Below are positions 1 to 7,575 of a DNA stretch of 9,312 nucleotides, in pieces (position 1 is the first letter of the stretch; every line of letters begins with the position of its first letter). The translations under genes and the position numbers were made by a program. Origin of the DNA: Planctomycetaceae bacterium (lineage in GTDB: Bacteria; Planctomycetota; Planctomycetia; Pirellulales; Pirellulaceae); NCBI GenBank assembly GCA_012965455.1, contig DTSG01000391.1, forward strand, positions 1-9,312. Direction: 5' to 3'. Below the pieces are notes generated by a model, which was not told where the DNA came from, did no database searches, and was given only the letters and a program-made list of their open reading frames with translations.

Positions 1-3000
1 AATTACTGCATTACACCAACTTTGTTTCTTACCCGGCAGCTTGGGTCGACGCGAATCGCAAAAACAAAGACTTTCAAACTCGCGCGCAGATACTCAAGCA
101 AGAATTAGCCACTGCAGATAATGACCCCTTGCTTAAATTGTGGGCTCAACGAGGAGGTAACAACAAGAAAGGTGCCAGTACCCGCGCGCAATTACTGGCG
201 GCACCATATTTCGCAGCGCTGAATGAAATCATGGCGCGAGAAATATTAACATTGCAGACATCTTATTATCGCAACTCCGCGCCAACATCGGTGCGGCCAG
301 ATGGCGTGAAATACTTCGCGCAATGGGCACAGAAGTTCCCAAAAGACGAGTTGGTTGCGGTGCAATATGTCGCCATGGCAATGGATTACGGACTTCCGGA
401 AGAATGTAAGTTAGCCTTGCAGCACATGTTGAGGTTCAATCCAGCGAAAAATGACGCAGATTTAAATCGACGGATGCTGATCTGTGCTGGTCGCAATGAA
501 GACCTTAATTTGGCGAAGCAAACTTATGGCTGGATTAAACGAGAAGAACAACAGCATGGTGTGAGTTTGGCATATTTAGCCACGATGGGCGATGTGTTGA
601 CGACATTGAAGTTAACCGACCTCGCGAAAGAACGTTATCAAACGGGGGCAAATTCCGCGGTTTTGTCAGCCGACGGTCGTGAATGTGTTCGACGCTTAGT
701 TGTGATTGAACAAGACCGTGCCAAAAAAATTCAACTTCTGCAACAAGCCTATGCCAAGCCATCCGATCAGTTTGGGGGTTTGTGCTTGGAAATTACAGCC
801 ATACATTTGGTTCCAGAAGAAGGCAAGACGGTTGACTGGAACGTGGTGTTAACCTTACTCGAGAAGTGTCAGTTGCGCACGTTAGAATCCCCATTTCGCG
901 CCACGGGGTTTGATGCGAATACAGTGGTCGGTTATTTGTCGGCCGTCCGCAATGATGAATCATTAGACGTTGCTCAACGCCAAAAAATACTGCAACGATT
1001 TGTCAAACTAAATCAAACGACGGTCTCAGCGGTTGCTCAATTGTTGTTGTTGAATGACCCAGATGTTACTCAGCCAGGCATCATGCCGAGTTTGTTGCTG
1101 TTTCAGCGAGCGACATATCAATCGGGTGAAGATTATCGAGGCTTTGATCAGTTAACTCAATTTGCAAAGGCAGCGGCAGCCAATCAGCGACATGTTGTCG
1201 CCACTATCTTGGGCACGGGAATCTTGGCCAACTTTTCCGCCGTTGATGAAAATCGTCGCAAGGCAGTCCGTGATCTTGTTAGCCGTAGTTACACTCAAAT
1301 CGGCGAAGTCGGTTTGACGATCGACGAGGATAGCCCGATTGCACCGTTGCTACAAGCCGCTCTGTATTTGAGACTCGGTGATCAAGACCTAGCCTTTGAA
1401 ATGTATAGCGATAACAGATCATTATTCGATGAGCATCGAGCATTGATGCCCGTCGATTTAGTTGAGTTTGTCGTGCAGCGTTTGATTGCCGCGGGGGGTG
1501 ACGAGAATTTTAACTATGTGGAAGATCTTGTTAGAACGTGGATTGTTAACAATAGCGAATCCGATCAAGTTGGCATTGATGCCAAAGCGACCATGCAATT
1601 GTTGTTGGCGCGCAATTACTTCCAAGCTCGACGATTTGACATCGCGCGCAGTGAATTTACGACCGTGGTAAATCGGTATCCAGATACGTCGCAATCAATG
1701 GACGCTCAATTTGGTATTGGCGAGTCATTTATGGAACAGCGAGTGTTCGACCAAGCACAATTGGTTTTCGATAAATTAAGTAATAACACGGAAACTTTGA
1801 TTGTGGTCCGAGCGGAGTTTCTACGAGGAGTGTTGTCGTTTCGCCGCGGTGACCGTGATGAAGCACGTGATATTTTCCGCAGTGTATTGGAACGAGTTCC
1901 CGACGTTGAACTCGCAAATCAAACACTCTACAACTTGGCTGAAATCTATCGTGTCGAAGAACGTTATATAGACCAGCTTAACTTATTACGCACGATTGGG
2001 CGGCTAGGCCGTAATAGTAAGAATCGACACAATCCCGGTTCTCCTTTGTCTATCGTGGTACACGATAGTGACTTAGGTATTAGCCGCGGACATAATCGCA
2101 TCCCCGTACTGGTTTCCACGAGTGGCGGGGATCAAGAGTTAGTATATTTGATTTCATCGGGAGCTGGCAAAGGTCTGTTTCGCGGTGATTTAGATACACA
2201 TCTCGGTGAACCGACTCCGGGAGATGGGACTCTACAACTGGTAGGAACGGACATTATTAAATGTGACTATCCAGAAGAATTCCGCCGGGAGTTCAAAAGC
2301 GTTCCGCTGTCGGATGTGGATATCCGGATTGCTGCAAATGCCAAGTTTGAGATTGCCAGTAGTATCGATGCGGACCAAGAAGATGTGAGTTTTAGTGATA
2401 CGCTTATTCAAGAACAAATCGGTCAGCAGGATGAGCGGTTGAGTCAATCTCGCAGCGTGAATCAAGTCAAACCGGGCAATCCACTATACATCTATGTGGA
2501 AGATCCCGATCAAGATCGCTCCCAAGAATTAGATAATCTTGTCGTGAAACTAGTTACTGACAGTGGTGATGAGGTCCAAGTCGAACTGATGGAAACAGGG
2601 CCACACACGGGGATTTTCGAAGGATCTCTGAAAACTGCTGAATTGCCTGCGGGTGCCTTGGCGACAGACTCGGCTATCGACCATAGTCCATTAATGACAA
2701 TTGACAACTCAACGGATACATTTTGGTTGAGTCAGCCCGACGGTGCCACTCCGAAGAATCTTACGGTCGACATGAAAGATCTGTATGAAATATCACGAGT
2801 CAATATTGCCACGCCAGACGCCGAATCGAATCGCCCCATTCGCCTCGATGTATTGGGCAGTTACGACGGTGAATTTTGGTTTAGGATGTCCAGTTTCCCG
2901 CGCCGCATTGAAGTGCAACAACCCCAGTCTGTAAAACTACAAACAGTCTCTGGTGTCCAACAGACCGTGATCATGGGTAACCACCAGTCGTATCGTAATT

Positions 3001-6000
3001 GGAATCAAGTTAACGCATTGATCAATAATGACAGTTTGACTTGGACTGAGGTGCAAGGTTCGCTGTTGCATCAAGAAGAGATTCCAGAAGGTGAATCTGC
3101 CAAGGCTCGATCCGTGGTGTGGTCAGGGTTGTTTAACATGGAATCGAGCGGGGCTGTTCGCTTCCGCGTACGAGGCAATACTACTGGATTAGTGGTCAAC
3201 GGTATTTTGGAAATGCCTTTGGCCGGTGGTATGCAAACGGTAGACGTGTGGCTGGAAAAAGGAACACACACATTGCTGGCATTTAGCGCATTTGGCAATC
3301 AGGCCCAAGGTGGGGCGTTGGAACATGCAATCGCTAGTGTGGATTCACAGCAAGTGTTCGTGCAGCCGATGCGGTCAGAGCAGTTCGTTGTAGCGCCACC
3401 GCAGGTCGCCGTTGAAGTGTTGACGGCGCCTAAAGTGACGAGTCGAGTGAATGTCGATACGGCCGAGTTGCAAAAGATGACCGAAACGTTTGTCGTGGAA
3501 GAAAAGGGTGAATTCAAGGTAACCAAAAACTGGAGTGCCGTCGAAGATGGACTCACTTTGCAACTCGCAAATACAGCTCCTGGCATGTATGAACTGTGGC
3601 TTGATTATTCCAATGCTGGTGGCACGAACTCAGTCGTTATTAACCTCGACCAGCAGTCGGTTGAACATTCGTTGGTCAACACGGGCTCGTGGGACACTTA
3701 TCAATCCGTATTTGCAGGACACGTGCTGCTCGAAGCAACCAGTAAGAATGCACTGCAATTCAATCCGGTAAACGCCTCGGCTAATTTGATGGAACTCAAA
3801 GGCGTTGAGCTGCGTCCTATTTCTCGCGATGCACTTGTGCAACACGACAATACTTGGGAATTTCGTTTTCCCGAGTATGAAGTCCGCTATACCAAAATTG
3901 TCATTCATGAATATAGCGGCGATTCGGTTGCTATTAATCAAATTGAAATAGGTAATGTTCAAACTAATAGCGTGCAGATTCCGACTGAGGATGACCTGCT
4001 AGCGCTGGCTAACAACGACATCCTGGAAATTGCTGCTGGCGACCACGTAGTAGCAACATACACGGATGAGAACACGCAAAACGAACATGATACTAGTCAG
4101 CTTTTAACGCGGGAGTTAACAGCAACTTATAACAATGCAGTGATCAATGCGATCGCGTACAACCTTAGGCGGGCTGGTGGTGGCGGAGTGTCAACTCAGC
4201 GTAAAGAACTAATGCGCGTCGACCCAGGTGAACGCATTGTGATTGAAGTAATTGATTACGATGAGGATCGGTCGAACGAAGTCGATACCATTTCAGTCGA
4301 AGTTACCGTAAATGGCAGCGAACCCCTCGTGCTCGAAGCAACGGAAACGGATAAGAATACAGGAGTGTTCACTCGTGAGATTGACACAGCTGCGGAAGAA
4401 ACGGAAGGCGCTTTAGTCGTAGCCGTAGGCGACATTGTCGAATTGAAATATTTGGATCGCCAGAATACTTTTCCAGGTCATACCGTTCCCCGCGTCCGCC
4501 GCGTATTTGTCAATGAACCGACAGATGCTGTAGTACGAATTATTCCTTCGCTAGCACATCGTACCGCAGGAGCAGTTTTACCTCGGGCGGAATATATATC
4601 TGAGAAACTTAGTGGGCTCAATGACTCTGATCCTGCCAATGGGGATAATGTTATCGACACCGCTGAAACGGTTGATGCCACTGAAACGGCTGATGCCACT
4701 GAAACGGCTGATGTCCCTGAAACGGTTGATGCCCCTGAAACGGTTGATGTCCCTGAAACGGTTGATGCCCCTGAAACCAATCAGCTAGAAACGGCGGCCG
4801 TGGCCTTTGCAGTTCCGTTGCTCGTAGAGGTTATTGACCCAGACCGCGCCAAGGACTCGGGCAGCGTTGTGAATGTCGTTTTGGTAACAACGGGTGGATC
4901 TGCGGTCGTTGTTGAATGCGTTATTAGCAATGCTCATTCCGATTTGCCGCGGAGTACAACCGATAATGAAGCATTATTGGCGGGCCGCTTTGTGGGGCAA
5001 GTTATTATGCAGCTCGGCAGTAAAGATACTCCCTCGGTCATCCCGCTCACCGCCGAAATGCCACGTGGATTGATCGGGCGCGTTCACGATGGCAAAGAGG
5101 AACAAGAGTTGTTGCCAGGATTAGTGGCAATGGTCTTAAACGTTACCGGCACCGATACCATCAATCTGCGATATAAGGACGAAATTACTCCGGCCGACGA
5201 AGAAATGATTCGCTCCCATACTGCCCGACTCGTAGTCACGGGAGAACTGGCGGTGACTGATCGAGAATACGAAGAATCTGTGGAACAGCTACATGTAGGT
5301 GAGAAGATATTTTTGCGTGTGAATGATGCGGACCAAGATGTGAGTGACGAACGCGACTCCGTTGAAATCACGCTAACGACAATACTTGGTGAACGGGAAA
5401 CAATTAAGTTGATTGAAACGACGGTGCACAGCGGTGATTTCACCGGTGCTTTTATGTTAGCAGCGAACGAGAACCCGGTGGCCGGCAATTTGCAAGCGAA
5501 CGATCCCATTATTGAAACTAATTTCGGGGATGTGATTACTGCCACCTACAACGATCTACGGTCTGCCGACTCTGTTGATCCGTTGGCACTGACCACAGAA
5601 ATTCCCGTGGTGGTCGGCACAAACGGTTTAGTGGCAGCGTTTTCGAAGGCTTTTAATGATGAAACATTGGCTGTTGAAACCAAGTTTCGTATCGCCGAAA
5701 GTTATTTTGAGTTGTTCAAAAGCCATAAAGAAATTGGCCGCGACGAGGAACAATTGGTAGATCTGGAATCCGGTCGTCGGATATTGCAGGAAGTGATGGA
5801 GGATTATCCCGATCCTAAATACGTTCCGAGGATCAGCTACTTGCTTGGGCAGTTTTCCCAAGAGTTAGGGCAATGGAGTCAAGCCATTGCATCGTACGAA
5901 GTGATACTGCAACAATACGCTGATCATACACTCGCTCCGGACGCCCAATTCAAATTGGCTCAATGCTATGAGGAATCAGGGGACTTCGACGAAGCGCTTG

Positions 6001-6464
6001 AAGCGTATGTCACATTGGCAGCAACGTTTCCCAGGAGCCCTTTGATTGCTAGCGTTATGATTCGCATTTCGGACCATTTCTATAAATCCGAAAACTACGT
6101 GATTGCCGCTCAAGTTGGTGAAAAGTTCTTGGAGAAATTTGAAGCGCACGAGCATGCCCAGCGAATGGCTTTTCGTGTTGGCCAAGCATATTACAAAAAC
6201 GAAGAGTTTGTCCGAGCCGCTGAATCCTTCGACAATTTCACGAAGCTGTTTCCTGATGATTCTTTAGGCGCAGATGGCTTGTTCTGGAGTGCTGAAAGTT
6301 ACCGCATGGCTAAAAATAATCAACTTGCTTTTCGGCGTTACAACCGCTGCCGGTGGGATTTCCCGGCGAGTGAAGCAGCGAAGTTTGCTAGAGGCCGTTT
6401 AGCGCTACCGGAGATGCTAAACCAGTTTGAAGCGGAAGCTAACAGCATTGATAATGACAACTAA
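1..6464 (+). CDS. Giant TPR / Ig-like / carbohydrate-binding-like envelope protein (5' partial)
   Basis: The frame is open from the window edge (first full codon at position 3) to TAA at 6462-6464, giving at least 2153 residues; the start lies upstream. Visible domains, numbered from the first full codon: an alpha-solenoid or divergent TPR region (about 1-520); four clearer TPR units (about 527-663); a beta module (about 680-790); Ig-like modules with acidic loops at 834-844, 1418-1428, about 1612 (degenerate) and 1775-1785; inserted discoidin-, PA14- and CBM6-like segments (about 888-1318); a six-residue tandem repeat (1555-1592); and a C-terminal TPR array (about 1877-2130) of YbgF/BamD type, with helices such as AIASYEVILQQYADHTLAPD. 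No transmembrane segment is obvious, so a periplasmic or surface location is likely, but any signal peptide would lie outside the window. It is followed 40 nt later by an ExbB-like gene, suggesting a scaffold or binding partner of that motor. The domain names come from sequence pattern alone; the exact function is unknown. Confidence 0.95.
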   Translation, partial: LLHYTNFVSYPAAWVDANRKNKDFQTRAQILKQELATADNDPLLKLWAQRGGNNKKGASTRAQLLAAPYFAALNEIMAREILTLQTSYYRNSAPTSVRPDGVKYFAQWAQKFPKDELVAVQYVAMAMDYGLPEECKLALQHMLRFNPAKNDADLNRRMLICAGRNEDLNLAKQTYGWIKREEQQHGVSLAYLATMGDVLTTLKLTDLAKERYQTGANSAVLSADGRECVRRLVVIEQDRAKKIQLLQQAYAKPSDQFGGLCLEITAIHLVPEEGKTVDWNVVLTLLEKCQLRTLESPFRATGFDANTVVGYLSAVRNDESLDVAQRQKILQRFVKLNQTTVSAVAQLLLLNDPDVTQPGIMPSLLLFQRATYQSGEDYRGFDQLTQFAKAAAANQRHVVATILGTGILANFSAVDENRRKAVRDLVSRSYTQIGEVGLTIDEDSPIAPLLQAALYLRLGDQDLAFEMYSDNRSLFDEHRALMPVDLVEFVVQRLIAAGGDENFNYVEDLVRTWIVNNSESDQVGIDAKATMQLLLARNYFQARRFDIARSEFTTVVNRYPDTSQSMDAQFGIGESFMEQRVFDQAQLVFDKLSNNTETLIVVRAEFLRGVLSFRRGDRDEARDIFRSVLERVPDVELANQTLYNLAEIYRVEERYIDQLNLLRTIGRLGRNSKNRHNPGSPLSIVVHDSDLGISRGHNRIPVLVSTSGGDQELVYLISSGAGKGLFRGDLDTHLGEPTPGDGTLQLVGTDIIKCDYPEEFRREFKSVPLSDVDIRIAANAKFEIASSIDADQEDVSFSDTLIQEQIGQQDERLSQSRSVNQVKPGNPLYIYVEDPDQDRSQELDNLVVKLVTDSGDEVQVELMETGPHTGIFEGSLKTAELPAGALATDSAIDHSPLMTIDNSTDTFWLSQPDGATPKNLTVDMKDLYEISRVNIATPDAESNRPIRLDVLGSYDGEFWFRMSSFPRRIEVQQPQSVKLQTVSGVQQTVIMGNHQSYRNWNQVNALINNDSLTWTEVQGSLLHQEEIPEGESAKARSVVWSGLFNMESSGAVRFRVRGNTTGLVVNGILEMPLAGGMQTVDVWLEKGTHTLLAFSAFGNQAQGGALEHAIASVDSQQVFVQPMRSEQFVVAPPQVAVEVLTAPKVTSRVNVDTAELQKMTETFVVEEKGEFKVTKNWSAVEDGLTLQLANTAPGMYELWLDYSNAGGTNSVVINLDQQSVEHSLVNTGSWDTYQSVFAGHVLLEATSKNALQFNPVNASANLMELKGVELRPISRDALVQHDNTWEFRFPEYEVRYTKIVIHEYSGDSVAINQIEIGNVQTNSVQIPTEDDLLALANNDILEIAAGDHVVATYTDENTQNEHDTSQLLTRELTATYNNAVINAIAYNLRRAGGGGVSTQRKELMRVDPGERIVIEVIDYDEDRSNEVDTISVEVTVNGSEPLVLEATETDKNTGVFTREIDTAAEETEGALVVAVGDIVELKYLDRQNTFPGHTVPRVRRVFVNEPTDAVVRIIPSLAHRTAGAVLPRAEYISEKLSGLNDSDPANGDNVIDTAETVDATETADATETADVPETVDAPETVDVPETVDAPETNQLETAAVAFAVPLLVEVIDPDRAKDSGSVVNVVLVTTGGSAVVVECVISNAHSDLPRSTTDNEALLAGRFVGQVIMQLGSKDTPSVIPLTAEMPRGLIGRVHDGKEEQELLPGLVAMVLNVTGTDTINLRYKDEITPADEEMIRSHTARLVVTGELAVTDREYEESVEQLHVGEKIFLRVNDADQDVSDERDSVEITLTTILGERETIKLIETTVHSGDFTGAFMLAANENPVAGNLQANDPIIETNFGDVITATYNDLRSADSVDPLALTTEIPVVVGTNGLVAAFSKAFNDETLAVETKFRIAESYFELFKSHKEIGRDEEQLVDLESGRRILQEVMEDYPDPKYVPRISYLLGQFSQELGQWSQAIASYEVILQQYADHTLAPDAQFKLAQCYEESGDFDEALEAYVTLAATFPRSPLIASVMIRISDHFYKSENYVIAAQVGEKFLEKFEAHEHAQRMAFRVGQAYYKNEEFVRAAESFDNFTKLFPDDSLGADGLFWSAESYRMAKNNQLAFRRYNRCRWDFPASEAAKFARGRLALPEMLNQFEAEANSIDNDN
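1581..1989 (+). other. TPR units within the giant protein (residues ~527-663)
   Basis: Consecutive helix pairs show the TPR pattern of small and large residues, for example ARNYFQARRFDIARSEF, then FGIGESFMEQRVFDQAQLVF, then RGVLSFRRGDRDEARDIF, then YNLAEIYRVEERYIDQLNLL. Spacing is close to 34-38 residues per unit. TPR arrays are protein-protein interaction scaffolds. The segment upstream of it looks helical and repetitive too, but too divergent to count units by eye. Confidence 0.75.
2664..3956 (+). other. Inserted carbohydrate-binding-like block (split discoidin-like, PA14-like, CBM6-like)
   Basis: Residues about 888-970 resemble the first half of an F5/8 type C (discoidin) domain: MTIDNSTDTFW, then VDMKDLYEISRVNI, then LGSYDGEFWFRMSSFP. 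Residues about 1282-1318 resemble its C-terminal half: FPEYEVRYTKIVIHEYSG followed by VAINQIEIGN. Between them lie a PA14-like stretch (about 1030-1106: VVWSGLFNMESSGAVRFRV, GLVVNG, then VWLEKGTHTLLAFSAFG) and a CBM6-like stretch (about 1152-1273: PGMYELWLDYSNAGG, then LVNTGSWDTYQSV, ending in MELKGVELRP). These folds usually bind glycans or cell-surface ligands. Assignments are by eye and need profile confirmation. Confidence 0.6.
4665..4778 (+). repeat. In-frame 18-bp tandem repeat (six-residue ET[VA]D[AV][TP] unit)
   Basis: Six full copies of an 18-bp unit start at 4665, 4683, 4701, 4719, 4737 and 4755, followed by a partial seventh at 4773-4778. The consensus is gaaacggttgatgcccct, with C/T variation in the fifth to eighth codon positions and act/cct in the last codon. 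It encodes ETVDAT, ETADAT, ETADVP, ETVDAP, ETVDVP and ETVDAP. Copies 4 and 6 are identical. It forms an acidic, probably flexible linker between two beta modules of the giant protein. Unit length is a multiple of three, so copy-number change would not break the frame. Confidence 0.97.
5631..6420 (+). other. C-terminal TPR array of the giant protein
   Basis: Residues about 1877-2140 form a run of TPR units: ETKFRIAESYFELF, ISYLLGQFSQELGQWSQAI, AQFKLAQCYEESGDFDEALE, IRISDHFYKSENYVIAAQ, AFRVGQAYYKNEEFVRAAES and GLFWSAESYRMAKNNQLAF. Units are spaced 34-40 residues apart with typical xxxAxxYxxxGxxxxA positions. The style is that of BamD and CpoB/YbgF, which are periplasmic TPR proteins; CpoB is encoded beside Tol genes, as this array is here beside ExbB/ExbD genes. 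A partner-docking role is inferred. Confidence 0.85.
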
Positions 6465-6553
6465 GAAATAACCCTCAAATTGAAACTGCAGAAAGTACGA
6501 GAATATGATTCGTCGACTGAATCGACTAAACCAGTTTGCACCTATAGCTAACA
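6417..6553 (+). repeat. Pair of 28-bp imperfect direct repeats across the gene junction
   Basis: Copy 1 is 6417-6444, in the end of the giant gene; copy 2 is 6526-6553, in the start of the ExbB-like gene, 109 bp away. The first 13 bases (ctaaaccagtttg) and the last 8 (agctaaca) are identical at the same spacing; the 7 bases between differ at five positions. Each copy is read in the frame of its own gene as LNQF followed by three variable residues and A-N. Origin is unclear: small duplication or chance. Confidence 0.6.
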
Positions 6554-7575
6554 CGGCCCTAACTTTAAGCTTAGTCATTTTGTTGTGTGTGCTGCTGGCT
6601 AAGCCAGCAGTGGCTCAAGATGATATTCTCGGTGATATCAAATCGGATGCAACTCAGCAAAATACTTCGAATGATTCCAGCGCAGAACAATCAGTGGCAG
6701 ACGCCGCTACTACGGTTGCGGACGACGAAGCTACAAATAGCTCTGCCGGTGCTAGTGAATCAACAAGTTCAGCAAGTGGCGATGCAGTTGATGCCGAGAA
6801 TTCAGATGAAGAGTCTGTAGATTCCGCCGCTGAGGCGACTGCATCCGCGAGTGGTGTGATGTGGAGTAAATTTAAGAACTCGGGTGCCTTAGGGTTGTTA
6901 CTCAACGGTGGTCTCTTCATGTGGCCCATTCTGATTATGGGAATCTTGGCGGTTGGTGTCATCATTGAACGATACCGCAGTCTCAAAATGCTCAACGTGG
7001 ATGACGATGAGGTGCGGGCCCAAGTGCAGCAGTTATTGTTTGATGATAATGTTACCGAGGCGTTGGAGTTATGCGACCAGCAGTCCGGTCCAGTGCCTGC
7101 AGTTTTGTCAGCGGGGTTGAGGAAATATTATGTCTTGCGAAAGTTAAATTACGATGCTGCCAGAACGGAAGAACAAGTTGTCAAAGCGATGGATGACTAC
7201 AGTGTGCATATCGTCGCCGGTTTAGAGCGACACTTGCCGGTGCTGGCGACCGTGTCCAGCGCCGCGCCGATGCTAGGGTTCTTAGGAACAGTCCAAGGTA
7301 TGATTGTTGCTTTTCAAAATATCGTGGATCAAATGGGCGAAACAAATATCGTCGAAGCTGCTGCTGCGGGGATTCAAGTGTCGTTGTTAACAACATGTTT
7401 CGGCTTGATTGTGGGAATTCCAGCGTTTGTCGGATTTAACTATTTCACCAGCGTCATCAATCAATTTGTGTTGCAAGTCGAACAATCGGCTACGGAACTT
7501 ATTGAGAATGTGACAATCCAACTGGCTACCGCCGGACTCGAGGATGAAGCGGCGGCGGAGGGAAGTTCATCGTGA
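6505..7575 (+). CDS. MotA/TolQ/ExbB-family proton channel protein with signal peptide and acidic linker
   Basis: Inner-membrane channel subunit that, with ExbD/TolR-type partners, uses proton flow to drive an envelope machine. The ATG at 6505 begins a good signal peptide: RR at residues 3-4, hydrophobic core about 18-32, likely cut after AVA at 37. An Asp/Glu/Ser/Ala-rich linker follows (about 48-117). Transmembrane 1 is about 134-154, ending in IIERYRSL. Transmembrane 2 (about 244-271) carries APMLGFLGTVQGMI; transmembrane 3 (about 288-315) carries LLTTCFGLIVGIPA. T262 and T297 match the conserved channel threonines of ExbB/TolQ. The cytoplasmic domain lies between transmembranes 1 and 2. 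At 356 residues it is longer than TolQ/ExbB of E. coli because of the N-terminal extension. The Shine-Dalgarno is weak (only GAAAG/GAG-like purines at 6491-6502), so translation may depend on readthrough from upstream. Whether it serves Ton, Tol or another system cannot be told from the sequence, so no symbol is given. Confidence 0.97.
   Translation: MIRRLNRLNQFAPIANTALTLSLVILLCVLLAKPAVAQDDILGDIKSDATQQNTSNDSSAEQSVADAATTVADDEATNSSAGASESTSSASGDAVDAENSDEESVDSAAEATASASGVMWSKFKNSGALGLLLNGGLFMWPILIMGILAVGVIIERYRSLKMLNVDDDEVRAQVQQLLFDDNVTEALELCDQQSGPVPAVLSAGLRKYYVLRKLNYDAARTEEQVVKAMDDYSVHIVAGLERHLPVLATVSSAAPMLGFLGTVQGMIVAFQNIVDQMGETNIVEAAAAGIQVSLLTTCFGLIVGIPAFVGFNYFTSVINQFVLQVEQSATELIENVTIQLATAGLEDEAAAEGSSS
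7557..7563 (+). promoter_or_regulatory. Ribosome binding site for the GTG-started ExbD-like gene
   Basis: A GGAGGGA run lies inside the end of the ExbB-like gene, about 8-10 nt before GTG at 7572. It supports the GTG as the true start, within a GTGA stop/start overlap (7572-7575), a layout typical of translational coupling. Confidence 0.8.

Larger units (their letters stand above)
2466..5600 (+). repeat. Divergent Ig-like module repeats with acidic DxDxDxS loops
   Basis: At least three copies share the same order of three motifs. The first is an acidic loop: DPDQDRSQELD at 2502-2534, DYDEDRSNEVD at 4254-4286, DADQDVSDERD at 5325-5357. The second is a turn: ETGPHTGIF at 2592-2618, ETDKNTGVF at 4344-4370, ETTVHSGDF at 5415-5441. 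The third is a closing strand: GDHVVATYTD at 4038-4067, GDIVELKYLD at 4428-4457, GDVITATYND at 5526-5555. A degenerate copy begins at 4836 (DPDRAKDSGSVV) and ends near 5154-5180 (TDTINLRYKD). A more remote relative sits at about 2040-2370 (HDSDLGISRG, then GLFRGDL). The pattern suggests beta-sandwich modules, possibly calcium-stabilised through the acidic loop; the metal binding is inference. Confidence 0.8.

Noticed and set aside
129..131. TTG at 129 as the start of the giant gene
   Set aside because: The same frame is open to the window edge, no Shine-Dalgarno precedes this TTG, and the upstream 42 codons continue the same helical character. The true start is upstream of the window.
4665..4778. 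CRISPR array
   Set aside because: The units are directly adjacent, with no spacers, and lie in frame within a coding sequence.
4478..4780. Minus-strand open frame of 100 codons (Ser/Val/Thr-rich)
   Set aside because: It is the antisense reading of the 18-bp tandem repeat; its repetitive composition mirrors that array and it has no ribosome site.
5084..5545. Minus-strand open frame of 153 codons
   Set aside because: It is fully inside the well-supported Ig-like region of the giant gene, has a Ser-rich composition typical of antisense readings, and matches no family.
6480..6509. Sigma70-like promoter (TTGAAA, 18-nt spacer, TATGAT) before the ExbB-like gene
   Set aside because: The -10 element overlaps the ATG at 6505, so transcription would begin inside the coding region and omit the start codon. 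A chance match in A/T-rich intergenic DNA is more likely.
6586..6588. Lipobox at Cys28 of the ExbB-like protein
   Set aside because: The residues before the cysteine (ILL) lack the small residue needed at -1, and a standard AVA cleavage site follows at 35-37.
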